DNA from: Erysipelotrichaceae bacterium
Lineage (GTDB): Bacteria > Bacillota_I > Bacilli_A > Erysipelotrichales > Erysipelotrichaceae
Assembly (NCBI GenBank): GCA_012513225.1
Contig: JAAZCQ010000037.1
Location: 1 to 64,000, forward strand
Direction of reading: 5' to 3'
DNA length: 64,000 nt
Shown here piece by piece: positions 9,333 through 17,285 of this stretch; position 1 is the stretch's first letter; each line of letters opens with the position of its first letter. A program made the translations under genes and the position numbers. Below the pieces are notes generated by a model that saw only the letters and a list, made by a program, of their open reading frames with translations, had not been told where the DNA came from and did no database searches.

Positions 9333-9350
9333 AGTTAGCATATGCTAACT
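9333..9350. promoter_or_regulatory. 18-bp perfect palindrome upstream of sodA (candidate operator)
   Basis: The half-site AGTTAGCAT is followed directly by its reverse complement ATGCTAACT. Read on the minus strand, TTAGCA inside it could act as a -35 with TATATA 16 bases downstream, so a bound protein would block the sodA promoter. The TTAG...CTAA flavour recalls DtxR/MntR-family boxes, but it is not an exact match to any consensus I know. Confidence 0.5.
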
Positions 9351-9431
9351 TATAACTATACTTTACAAGAGATAGTATTATATTCAATTAATATGCTCAT
9401 TCATAAATTATGTTTGATAATTTTGTACATT

Positions 9432-9459
9432 AAAAAAGTGAATCTGAATGAATTCACTT
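9432..9459 (-). terminator. Terminator after the first lipoprotein gene
   Basis: On the minus strand AAGTGAAT and ATTCACTT form a hairpin with an 8-base loop, followed by six T residues. It lies 10 bases beyond the stop of the lipoprotein gene. Confidence 0.8.
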
Positions 9460-9468
9460 CTCTATATT

Positions 9469-10134
9469 TTAAAATGGCATTGTTATTGTTTTTTCTTCTT
9501 TTAAATTTCCATTGTCTATTTTATTAATAGTAATAGTTTTATTATCATAATCAACTGCTACTTTATAATTTGCATCTTCCCTATCAAATTGAGCATTACC
9601 CGCTTCTTTATCATAAGCTATATCATAATAATAATAATTAGTATCTAAAATATTTGATAAAATAGCAATTGCATATTCTGCTTTTGCTACTTCTTCAACC
9701 TCCAAAATAGTAAAACCACCATTTTTAGTAATATTTGTGAATAAATCAGTACCTACTCCATCGTAGTTATAATCATAATCTATACTAATATCAAGATTAT
9801 AATAATCTAAATCTGTAGTGTAATATAAGCTTGGTTCATCATCTACAGCTCTTGCTGCATAGAATCCTGGCCTAATCATATTTAAGTTATCATCAAAAAG
9901 ATTATTGTCATCAATATCTGTAACTTTTAAATGTAATGTAATATATTTATCATCTGTTATATTATCAATATAAAAAAAATATTTATCATTATATAATCCA
10001 TAAGTTCCATTTACATCTTCTTGAGTTCCTTCAGCTGTTTTAAAGTAATCCAAAGCAGTTGTTTTTTTCTCTTTTGAGCCTGAACATCCTACTAACATTA
10101 TTGCTAGTAATAGTATAATTAAAATCTTCTTCAT
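9469..10134 (-). CDS. Putative lipoprotein, paralogue of the gene at 11545-12222
   Basis: I recognise no family. The 221-residue product begins with a lipoprotein signal peptide (MKKILIILLLAIMLVGC), with lipobox LVGC at about residues 14-17, and then a short KEKK spacer. The mature part is rich in Asp and Tyr (SIDYDYNYDG, NYYYYDIAYD) and is predicted to be extracellular and membrane-anchored. It shares many blocks with the protein at 11545-12222, including GTQEDV, LYYTTDL, GGFT..EVEEVAK.EYAI and QFDR. The two are duplicates separated by a flavoprotein gene. Acidic clusters might bind a cation; this is a guess. Confidence 0.75.
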   Translation of the reverse strand: MKKILIILLLAIMLVGCSGSKEKKTTALDYFKTAEGTQEDVNGTYGLYNDKYFFYIDNITDDKYITLHLKVTDIDDNNLFDDNLNMIRPGFYAARAVDDEPSLYYTTDLDYYNLDISIDYDYNYDGVGTDLFTNITKNGGFTILEVEEVAKAEYAIAILSNILDTNYYYYDIAYDKEAGNAQFDREDANYKVAVDYDNKTITINKIDNGNLKEEKTITMPF

Positions 10135-10187
10135 AGTACACCTCCAACTATAGAGACATTATATTATAAAATATTCGTAATATACAA

Positions 10188-11360
10188 TTAAATAGATTCC
10201 CCCGCAATGTAGCCACTAATAAATGCCAATGTTAAATTATATCCACCTATTGGTCCATGCATATCTATTATTTCACCACAAATACTTAAATTACTTACTT
10301 TTAATGATTTCATGGTCTTTGAATCAATCTCATTTGTTTTAATTCCACCTGCAGTTACTGTTGCTTTTTCAATAGGCAAAGAATCTAATATATTAAATCT
10401 AAAATCTGTTAGATTCTCATTTATTTTTAATAATTCTTTTTTACTTATCTCTTCCATATTTCTTTCTTGATTGCTTACTAAGTAATCTATCCATCTTCTT
10501 GGACCTAAGTTTTTAACATTATCTTTTAATCTTTTTTTATAAAACTCTATATTTTCTATAGTAGTTATTTTAATTTGTACTTTTTTATTTTTTCTTAAGT
10601 TAAGTACAACTTCTTCAGAAAGCTCTAATATTATTGGACCACTTAAGCCAAAATGAGTAATTATTAAATCTCCTTGAACTTGCTTTTTTAATTTGTTATC
10701 TACAATTAGCCCAACTTTAATATTAGATAATGATAGACCCATTAAATATTTATCTTGTATTACTTTATCATTGCTGACTAGTGCAACCTCAGTTCCATAA
10801 AGCTTAGTTAAAGAATGTCCTACCCTTTTTGCAAGTTTGTACCCAAATCCATTTGACCCTGTTTTAGGAAATGATTTTCCTCCACAAGTTAATATAAAAT
10901 GATCTCCATAAATATTTCCCATATTTGTTTTTACACCTAATATTTGATTATCTTTTATTATCCAATCATATACTTCATGATTTAATTTTATATCCACTTT
11001 ATTTTCTTTCATTTGATTTTCTAATACATGTAATATTGAAGATGCTTTATTACTTTTTGGAAACACTTTATTATTATCTTCTTCTATTAATTCACAATTT
11101 CTTTCTATAAAAAAATTCATTAAGTCTTTTATAGAAAATTTATTTAATGAATAATACATAAACCTAGTTGATTTACTACAATTATTTATAAATTCATCTA
11201 CACTTTTATTATTTGTTAAATTACATCTTCCATTACCGCTCATTAAAAGTTTAATACCTAACTGGTTATTTTTTTCTAATAATATAACTTTATTATTCTT
11301 ACTGGCACTAATACTGGCCATCATTCCAGATGGGCCTCCTCCAATTACTATTACTTTCAT
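10188..11360 (-). CDS. BaiN/HI0933-family FAD-dependent oxidoreductase
   Basis: Two-dinucleotide-binding-domain flavoprotein of the HI0933/YhiN family. The FAD-binding loop GGGPSGMMAS is near residues 7-16. The family signature KLLMSGNGRCNLTN follows, then CGGKSFPKTGSNG in the middle and CGEIIDMHGPIGGYNL near the end. The length of 390 residues is typical. ATG 11360 is chosen because GAGGT lies immediately upstream, inside the longer TTG-started frame. BaiN, a member of this family in a clostridium, acts on bile-acid intermediates, but most members have no assigned substrate and I do not infer one. It lies between two paralogous lipoprotein genes in the same direction. Confidence 0.88.
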   Translation of the reverse strand: MKVIVIGGGPSGMMASISASKNNKVILLEKNNQLGIKLLMSGNGRCNLTNNKSVDEFINNCSKSTRFMYYSLNKFSIKDLMNFFIERNCELIEEDNNKVFPKSNKASSILHVLENQMKENKVDIKLNHEVYDWIIKDNQILGVKTNMGNIYGDHFILTCGGKSFPKTGSNGFGYKLAKRVGHSLTKLYGTEVALVSNDKVIQDKYLMGLSLSNIKVGLIVDNKLKKQVQGDLIITHFGLSGPIILELSEEVVLNLRKNKKVQIKITTIENIEFYKKRLKDNVKNLGPRRWIDYLVSNQERNMEEISKKELLKINENLTDFRFNILDSLPIEKATVTAGGIKTNEIDSKTMKSLKVSNLSICGEIIDMHGPIGGYNLTLAFISGYIAGESI

Positions 11361-11482
11361 AATTACCTCAAACAAAATTATTCTAACATATATAAAAATA
11401 TATTAATAATAATTATTTAAACGTATAATTACAAGTTACTTAGACATTTTCTTATAATATATTTTTATACATATCATATTTT

Positions 11483-11510
11483 AAAAGTAGTAACTTTTTA
11501 AGCTACTACT
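11483..11510 (-). terminator. Hairpin downstream of the second lipoprotein gene
   Basis: Arms AGTAGTA and TACTACT enclose an 11-base loop, and TTTT follows on the minus strand. It lies 35 bases beyond the stop of the gene at 11545-12222. The T-run is short, so termination may be partial. Confidence 0.5.
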
Positions 11511-11544
11511 CTTACTTTTTATATATTTAAAAAATGAAAGGTTT

Positions 11545-12222
11545 CTAATATCCAAATGACATTTTTATTTTTTTATATTCTTTTAGTTCTTTCCCATTTA
11601 CTTTATATATTTTTATAGTTTTATCACTATAATTTGCAATTGCTTTATATAAAGCATTTTTTCTGTCAAACTGAGAGCCTTCTAATTCTTTATCATATGG
11701 TATGTCATAAAAATAATAGTTAGTTTTTATAATGTTAGATAAAATTGAAATTGCATATTCTGTTTTTGCAACTTCTTCAACTTCTGAATCAGTAAAACCT
11801 CCGTCTTTAGTTATATCAACAAACAATTCATCTTCTGCCCAATCATAATAGTATTCATAATTTATATCAGTCTTAAGATTATAATAACTTAAATCAGTAG
11901 TGTAATATAAATATGGCTCACTTTCCAAATATACTACATAATTTTCTTTTGGCTTAATTAAATTTGTTTTTTTATCATAAATACTTTTATCATTAATATC
12001 AGTAATTTTTAAGTTTAATATAATATATTTATCTTCTGTTAAATTTTCAACATTAAAATAGTAATGAGTATTATACATACCTACTTCATAAAATCCTTCC
12101 ACATCTTCTTGAGTTCCATCTGTTTCTTTAAAATAACTAAAAGCCTTTTTTTCATTAGAACAGCCTACTAAGATAAATATAAGAGATAATAAAATTAAGA
12201 TATTTTTCAAACCTTTTTTCAT
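11545..12222 (-). CDS. Putative lipoprotein, paralogue of the gene at 9469-10134
   Basis: No recognised family. The product has 225 residues with a signal peptide and lipobox (FILVGC). The mature domain aligns along its whole length with the protein at 9469-10134: YFKETDGTQEDVEG, TEDKYI, LYYTTDLSYYNLK, DGGFTDSEVEEVAKTEYAISIL and SQFDRKNALYK all have close counterparts. An aromatic and acidic core (INYEYYYDW) is shared. It is an exported, membrane-anchored protein of unknown job. The BaiN-like gene lies between the pair, so they probably arose by duplication followed by insertion or rearrangement. Confidence 0.75.
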   Translation of the reverse strand: MKKGLKNILILLSLIFILVGCSNEKKAFSYFKETDGTQEDVEGFYEVGMYNTHYYFNVENLTEDKYIILNLKITDINDKSIYDKKTNLIKPKENYVVYLESEPYLYYTTDLSYYNLKTDINYEYYYDWAEDELFVDITKDGGFTDSEVEEVAKTEYAISILSNIIKTNYYFYDIPYDKELEGSQFDRKNALYKAIANYSDKTIKIYKVNGKELKEYKKIKMSFGY

Positions 12223-12295
12223 ATGTCTACCCCCAATTCTAAAATTATTATATTTAAATAAAAAATAATTTACAATTCTTACGAACCCATTAATT

Positions 12296-12323
12296 AAAAA
12301 AGCTAAATGTATAACATTCAGCT
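12296..12323 (-). terminator. Terminator after telA
   Basis: On the minus strand AGCTGAATG and CATTTAGCT form a hairpin (one wobble) with a 5-base loop, followed by six T residues. It lies 7 bases beyond the telA stop and ends the xpaC-telA operon. Confidence 0.85.
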
Positions 12324-12329
12324 TAAGAT

Positions 12330-13496
12330 TTAACTATTTTTTACTTCTAGTAATTTTTTATTTAATTCTTCTTCAATTCTAGATAATTCTTTTTGTGCTT
12401 CTGCACGTTTTGTTCTACCATCTTCTTGTATTTTTAATACTTCATCTAAAGTAGAAATTAGTTGATTATTAGTGTGTTGCAATGTCTCAAGATCAACAAT
12501 ACCTCTTTCAGATTCTTGTGCAGTTTGAATTGTTGCTTGTTTTAATGTTTCAGCATTTTTCTTTAATAATGCATTAGTCATATTTGTCACTTCTCTTTGA
12601 GCTTCCATAGCTTGTTTAGAATGACTTACACCTAAAGCAAGAACCATTTGAGATTTCCATAAAGGAATTGTATTAACTAAAGATGATTGAATTTTTTCGG
12701 TCATCAAAATGTTATTGTTTTGTACTAATCTAATTTGAGGAGCCATTTGAATAGAGATTACTCTTGTTAGTTCCAAATCATGTAGTTTCTTTTCAAAACG
12801 ATTTAATGCATTTGCTAAATCATTTGCAGCTTGAGAGTCTTCTGCTAAACCAGAATTTTCTGCTTTTTCTACTAATTCCGGTAATTTAGTTTCTTTAATT
12901 TCTTTTATTTTCTTTTGTCCCGCAATTATATACATTGATAATTCTTTAAAATTAATTAAATTTTTATCATAAAGTTGATCTAATAAAGCAATATCTTTAA
13001 GCAAAACAATTTGATGTTCTTCAAGAAGTCTAGATATTTTATCTACGTTTGCTTCTGCTTTATCATATCTAGCTTTCATGGCCATTATTTTATCGCCACT
13101 TTTTTTGAACATTCCTAATATTCCACTTTTTTCTTCTTCACCACTAAATCCTTTTAATTCTATAACGAGATTGCTCATTAAATCTCCAATTTCTCCCAAG
13201 TCTTTAGTTCTAACATTTTCTAAAGCACTATCAGAAAAACGTGCAATCTTTTTTTGTGCGTCAGATCCATATTGCAGTATCACATCTGATTCAGTAATAT
13301 CTATTTGTTTCGAAAAATCTTCAACCATCTTCTTTTCTTCTGCAGTTAAAGTACTTTCATCAAATTGTGGTACATAACTAGACCCAATAGTTTTCTCTTG
13401 TTGCATTGTGTCAAGTTCACTAACTTTTATTTCATTTTTTTCACTTTCTTCTTCTGGTTTTAGAGTAAGAGTGATTGCTTCTTTTTCTTCTGACAT
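12330..13496 (-). CDS. telA: TelA/KlaA-family toxic anion resistance protein
   Basis: A 388-residue, almost wholly helical cytoplasmic protein of the TelA family (called toxic anion or tellurite resistance, though the biochemical role is unknown). Recognisable parts are SDVILQYGSDAQKKIARFSD near residues 73-92, a long coiled-coil middle, the typical SLVNTIPLWKSQM segment at about 275, and a charged C-terminal coiled coil. It is the last gene after xpaC, a small protein gene and a tandem-AAA gene, 62 bases behind the latter, with a terminator after it. TelA and XpaC are regularly neighbours in Firmicutes, which points to a joint envelope-stress role rather than tellurite handling specifically. 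Confidence 0.9.
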   Translation of the reverse strand: MSEEKEAITLTLKPEEESEKNEIKVSELDTMQQEKTIGSSYVPQFDESTLTAEEKKMVEDFSKQIDITESDVILQYGSDAQKKIARFSDSALENVRTKDLGEIGDLMSNLVIELKGFSGEEEKSGILGMFKKSGDKIMAMKARYDKAEANVDKISRLLEEHQIVLLKDIALLDQLYDKNLINFKELSMYIIAGQKKIKEIKETKLPELVEKAENSGLAEDSQAANDLANALNRFEKKLHDLELTRVISIQMAPQIRLVQNNNILMTEKIQSSLVNTIPLWKSQMVLALGVSHSKQAMEAQREVTNMTNALLKKNAETLKQATIQTAQESERGIVDLETLQHTNNQLISTLDEVLKIQEDGRTKRAEAQKELSRIEEELNKKLLEVKNS

Positions 13497-13558
13497 TTTT
13501 ATTCCTCCATATTATCTTTATTTTATTTTATTAATTTATTAAGTCAATTAAATATATA

Positions 13559-15616
13559 CTAATTTAATCTAAAATCTTCTAATTTTAACTCATCAATGTT
13601 TGCTTCAGGATTTTTTACAAGCCTATCTGATTGAGCTAGTATAGCTTCTTCTACTTCATTACGTGCTAATCTACCATTTCCACTTTCTTTTGAATTATTA
13701 GCTTGTACTTTTGTAAAGTAATCTTGTAAGGGTTGTTTTGCATTTTCATCAACCTTGTATCCTTTACTTGTAGCTATTACTAAAGCAATCTTCATTAGTT
13801 CTTCTCCTGTATAATCAGGGAAATTTATAACATTTGGAAATCTAGATTTTAATCCTGAATTTGATTCTAAAAATGTAGACATTTCTTTTGAATATCCTGC
13901 AAGTATAACAATTAAATCATCACGATAATCTTCCATAGCTTTTACAAGTGTATCAATAGCTTCAAGTCCAAAGCTATCATCTTTTCCTCTATATAAAGAA
14001 TATGCCTCATCAATAAATAAGACTCCACCTAATGCAGATTTAATAACTTGCATTGTCAAAGGTGCAGTATGTCCTACATATCTTCCAACAAGATCAGCCC
14101 TAGTTACCTCTACTAGTTGTCCTTGACTTAATGCTCCAATTGCTTTCATATATCTACTTATTAATCTTGCAATTGTAGTTTTTCCTGTACCAGGATTACC
14201 AGTAAATATCATATGCTTGCTGACATCACTTGTTTTCATACCTTGTTGTTTTCTTTTCTCTTGAATTAAAATATGACTTTGAAGTGATTTTATATAATTT
14301 TTAACCATATCTAATCCAACAACTTCATCTAACTCTGCATTTATTTCTTCTAATATTTTTTCTTTATCATCCTTTTTAATTAAATTAATTTCTTCATCAT
14401 TAATTAAAGCAATAGGCAAATCATTTTTTACTAATATCTCTACAGTTTGATTTTTTTCTAATAAATCATGTAATTTTACTTGAGACAATTCTTTATAAAA
14501 ACTATTTATATAATCATTTATTGATTCAATCCCATTATGTTTGTCATATGATTTTAATATAAATTGTTTTATATCTTCATTAATAACTAGATTAATATAT
14601 AAGTTATTATTACTCTTTTTTTCAAGTTCAAAAAGTTTATTATCAATAATTTGAATAATATATTTTTCTTCAATTGGTTTTAACTCTATCACATCATTTA
14701 TATAATCCATAAATGTTGTTCCAAAGGAATCAACAACTTTTGAGAGTTTTTGATTTGTAATAAATACTAAGTATTTTCCTGCAACACTTAAAGAATTAAC
14801 TGCTTGAGATACTAAACCAGTTTGTGATTCAACTAGTTGTCCTTGATTTACAATATATCTTTTATTAAGCATCATTTTTCCAGTAGTTACTAATTCATTA
14901 ATCATTCTTAAAAATGGTGCATAGCCTACTTCAAAATTCTCAAAACAAATAACAGCTCCCTTACCTTTTATAGCCATATATAAGTCTTGTAAAAACAATT
15001 GTTCTTGAGATGAAGATGTGTATAATCCCATATCTATTGTATATACTTCATCACTTAGTAATATTTGTCTTTTATATAAAGCTCTTGTAGCTTTAGTAAT
15101 TAGTGTGTGTCTTCCTGAACCAGTATTACCTCTTACAACAAAAGAATTACTAGCTTTATCATTATCAAGTTTCATTACAAAAGGTCGTCTAAAAGCAACA
15201 ATAATAGAATCTATTGCTTCTGGTTGTCCAATTATCTCATTATTTAGTTCTAATTTAATTTCATCTAAATGATCTTTTGAAACTTCTTTTGTAGTAACAA
15301 TTAATTCTTCTTTAGGTTCTAATTTAACTCCAAAATCTTTTTCTATTTCAGCTTGAAGTCTATTTAAAGCTTCTTCATTAAGCCCATCTTTACTTACTTG
15401 TTTAGACATTGCAACCATTTCATCAAGATCTTTTTGTTGCTTTTTTAATATTGAATTTAGCTCATTCATCATGCTATTAGTTTCTTTTACAGTACCATCT
15501 TTATTTTCTAGATAATCTTTAGCATTGACTGAATCATAAGTAGCCCCTCGATCCTTGCCTAAAATTTCCTTCATTAGCCTTTCTTTTTCTTTAGTTATAT
15601 CATCCCTTTTTGACAT
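13559..15616 (-). CDS. Tandem AAA+ ATPase, CbbX/SpoVK-like C-terminal domain with degenerate N-terminal AAA domain
   Basis: A 685-residue protein with three parts. Residues 1-120 are a charged, probably coiled-coil region. Residues about 125-385 look like a ClpB/ClpC-type AAA domain (IIGQPEAI at 128-135), but the P-loop reads GNTGSGRH (163-170), with no Lys-Thr, and the Walker B position reads ICFENF (223-228). This domain is therefore probably unable to hydrolyse ATP. Residues 425-685 are an intact CbbX/SpoVK-type AAA+ domain: GNPGTGKT at 473-480, LFIDEA at 533-538, and a likely arginine finger in GLKSRFP. GAGGTG precedes the ATG. The gene lies 4 bases after the small gene and before telA. 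It is probably a remodelling motor acting on TelA/XpaC or a membrane target; the target is inference. Confidence 0.85.
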   Translation of the reverse strand: MSKRDDITKEKERLMKEILGKDRGATYDSVNAKDYLENKDGTVKETNSMMNELNSILKKQQKDLDEMVAMSKQVSKDGLNEEALNRLQAEIEKDFGVKLEPKEELIVTTKEVSKDHLDEIKLELNNEIIGQPEAIDSIIVAFRRPFVMKLDNDKASNSFVVRGNTGSGRHTLITKATRALYKRQILLSDEVYTIDMGLYTSSSQEQLFLQDLYMAIKGKGAVICFENFEVGYAPFLRMINELVTTGKMMLNKRYIVNQGQLVESQTGLVSQAVNSLSVAGKYLVFITNQKLSKVVDSFGTTFMDYINDVIELKPIEEKYIIQIIDNKLFELEKKSNNNLYINLVINEDIKQFILKSYDKHNGIESINDYINSFYKELSQVKLHDLLEKNQTVEILVKNDLPIALINDEEINLIKKDDKEKILEEINAELDEVVGLDMVKNYIKSLQSHILIQEKRKQQGMKTSDVSKHMIFTGNPGTGKTTIARLISRYMKAIGALSQGQLVEVTRADLVGRYVGHTAPLTMQVIKSALGGVLFIDEAYSLYRGKDDSFGLEAIDTLVKAMEDYRDDLIVILAGYSKEMSTFLESNSGLKSRFPNVINFPDYTGEELMKIALVIATSKGYKVDENAKQPLQDYFTKVQANNSKESGNGRLARNEVEEAILAQSDRLVKNPEANIDELKLEDFRLN

Positions 15617-15620
15617 TGAT

Positions 15621-16142
15621 TCACCTCAAATCTTTTGATTCATAAAATTCTTGTATCGCATCTTCAACAATTATTTTAAATAAATATAAGCCATCCTTAT
15701 ATCCTTTTAATTTCATATCTAGTAGTATATCAACTATGCTTATCTTTGCTTCTTCTAAATAGCACTCTTTAAGTATTAAATCTATTTCTTCATTGCTTTT
15801 TAATTTATCGTAATATTTATTTAAAGCTTCTTGGTGACCATCTTTATATAATCCCATTTGTCTTGCTTCATACTCTATATTTAAAATTGAATTTTTAACA
15901 TAATTACTTATAAATTCATTTTCTGTTTCTTCGTATATATTATCTTGTTCTTCTTTGTTAACTTTTTTTATAAGCATACTTGTATAATCACTATATCCTT
16001 TTTTAGTAGCAACTTCATTAAGCTTACTTTTTAGTTGTGAATTAAACTCAGTATTTGTTTGATTTATAATTTCAGAATCATCATTATCTAATTTTTCTAA
16101 CATTTCATCAATTACTTTTAATAAATCCTTGTTTTCACTCAT
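15621..16142 (-). CDS. Uncharacterised helical protein in the xpaC-telA operon
   Basis: I do not recognise a family. The product is about 173 residues, highly charged and predicted all-helical, with no signal peptide, membrane segment or cysteine pair. ATG 16142 is chosen over the GTG at 16154, which would sit right against the AAGGG site; from the ATG the spacing is about 11 bases. The start overlaps the last 8 bases of xpaC and the stop is 4 bases before the AAA gene, so translation is coupled to both. The position between a membrane protein and an AAA motor suggests an adaptor or linker, which is inference only. Confidence 0.7.
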   Translation of the reverse strand: MSENKDLLKVIDEMLEKLDNDDSEIINQTNTEFNSQLKSKLNEVATKKGYSDYTSMLIKKVNKEEQDNIYEETENEFISNYVKNSILNIEYEARQMGLYKDGHQEALNKYYDKLKSNEEIDLILKECYLEEAKISIVDILLDMKLKGYKDGLYLFKIIVEDAIQEFYESKDLR

Positions 16143-17199
16143 CAGTAGCACCACCCTTAAATTGTGAAAGCCTATTGTCCCCTGCTAAGCCATCTTTTTT
16201 TAGTAATGATTCAAGTGTTGATATGTCAGCTGATAAATTAATAAAATCTTCTTCACAAAGACTTGCAGCTAAAGTTTTCATAGCTTCATTTACTAATGTT
16301 ACATTTTTATTTAATTTTTCTTTTGTAGAATTAAAATTCTCATGAGTTTGTGCTGTTTGTAATTCTTTGTATTGACTTAAATTATTAATAAGCATTGGTA
16401 AATAATACTTATATAATTTTGTAAGCTTTTCACTCTTCTCTGGAAACTTGCTTTCTATTTCTCCAATTTGTTTTAATAAAGCACTTGTTTCATATAAACC
16501 TTCTGAAATAGCTTCATCAGGTATTTCTATATTTAATTCATTTATTTTATTTATAAAACTTTCTGTATTTATAATTTCTTCTTTTTTAGTAGTTTCTTGT
16601 TTTTTCTCTTCTTTTTGAGAATCAAATATTTTAGAAGTATCTCTTTCATTAGCAAAAGCTATTAACCATTTTATTACTTGATCATATATATCTGTATACT
16701 TAGTTCCAAATTCTTCTAAAGAACAAACATAATCATCATTAATATAAACATTTAAACTTTTTAATGAAATATATGCAGTTCCTTTTAATCTAAGATTAAT
16801 ATCATTTATTACTGGTAGAGTTTCATTCTCATCAAAATAATATGCAAGTTTTTTATCTACAGCTTGAATGTCTTTTTTTGAATATGTTGGTCTATATGTC
16901 TTACTTCTTCCATATCGCTCTGTAGTATTTACAGTAGTATATCTACTTTTGTAATTATTTGTTTTATATGATCTTGTTTGTGTTGAATTAAAAGGACTAG
17001 AAATACTATCTTTATCTCTTTTATAACCAAATATAAAATAAGATATTACCCCTATAATTAGTACGGGCATTAGAATTCCAAGAATTTGTCCTAAAACGGA
17101 TAATATTCCGCCTCCAAAAATAAAAAACATAAGTATAATAAAACCCCAATTGTTTTTATCATTGTCCCTTTTATAATTTGGTCTATATCTATTAGGCAT
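16135..17199 (-). CDS. xpaC: XpaC-family membrane protein
   Basis: A 354-residue protein of the XpaC group (named after an old screen for 5-bromo-4-chloroindolyl phosphate hydrolysis; no enzymatic motif is visible here). An Arg/Lys/Asn-rich N-terminus is followed by two adjacent hydrophobic segments at about 18-38 and 41-58, then a basic, Tyr/Ser/Thr-rich linker (about 60-110) and a long helical cytoplasmic domain. AGGAAAT precedes the ATG. It is the first gene of xpaC, small gene, AAA gene, telA. The co-occurrence with telA is what identifies it most strongly, since XpaC proteins vary widely in sequence. Confidence 0.82.
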   Translation of the reverse strand: MPNRYRPNYKRDNDKNNWGFIILMFFIFGGGILSVLGQILGILMPVLIIGVISYFIFGYKRDKDSISSPFNSTQTRSYKTNNYKSRYTTVNTTERYGRSKTYRPTYSKKDIQAVDKKLAYYFDENETLPVINDINLRLKGTAYISLKSLNVYINDDYVCSLEEFGTKYTDIYDQVIKWLIAFANERDTSKIFDSQKEEKKQETTKKEEIINTESFINKINELNIEIPDEAISEGLYETSALLKQIGEIESKFPEKSEKLTKLYKYYLPMLINNLSQYKELQTAQTHENFNSTKEKLNKNVTLVNEAMKTLAASLCEEDFINLSADISTLESLLKKDGLAGDNRLSQFKGGATDE

Positions 17200-17220
17200 T
17201 TCTTATTTCCTTTCCCTAAC

Positions 17221-17249
17221 ATTATACTACTCTAAATCTTGATACTTTA
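17221..17249 (-). promoter_or_regulatory. Probable promoter of the xpaC-AAA-telA operon
   Basis: On the minus strand TATAAT (complement of 17221-17226) lies 21 bases before the xpaC ATG. A poor -35 (TAAAGT) sits 17 bases further upstream. The preceding gene ends in a terminator at 17261-17285, so the xpaC operon needs its own start here. Confidence 0.5.
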
Positions 17250-17260
17250 CTATTATAACT

Positions 17261-17285
17261 AAAAAGTGGTATTCAATACCACTTT
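17261..17285 (-). terminator. Terminator overlapping the stop codon of the 282-residue gene
   Basis: The arms AAAGTGGTATT and AATACCACTTT form a nearly perfect hairpin; on the minus strand five T residues follow. The hairpin overlaps the stop codon at 17284-17286. It separates the 282-residue gene from the xpaC operon. Confidence 0.85.

Noticed and set aside
9342-9527. 61-codon plus-strand frame between sodA and the lipoprotein gene
   Set aside because: It begins inside the sodA operator palindrome, runs antisense into the terminator and end of the lipoprotein gene, and has no ribosome binding site or coding character.
12330-17199. Calling the TelA/XpaC operon a tellurite-resistance determinant
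   Set aside because: The family names come from old screens. No TerB/C/D-type genes are nearby and nothing in the sequence shows anion binding, so only the family names are kept.
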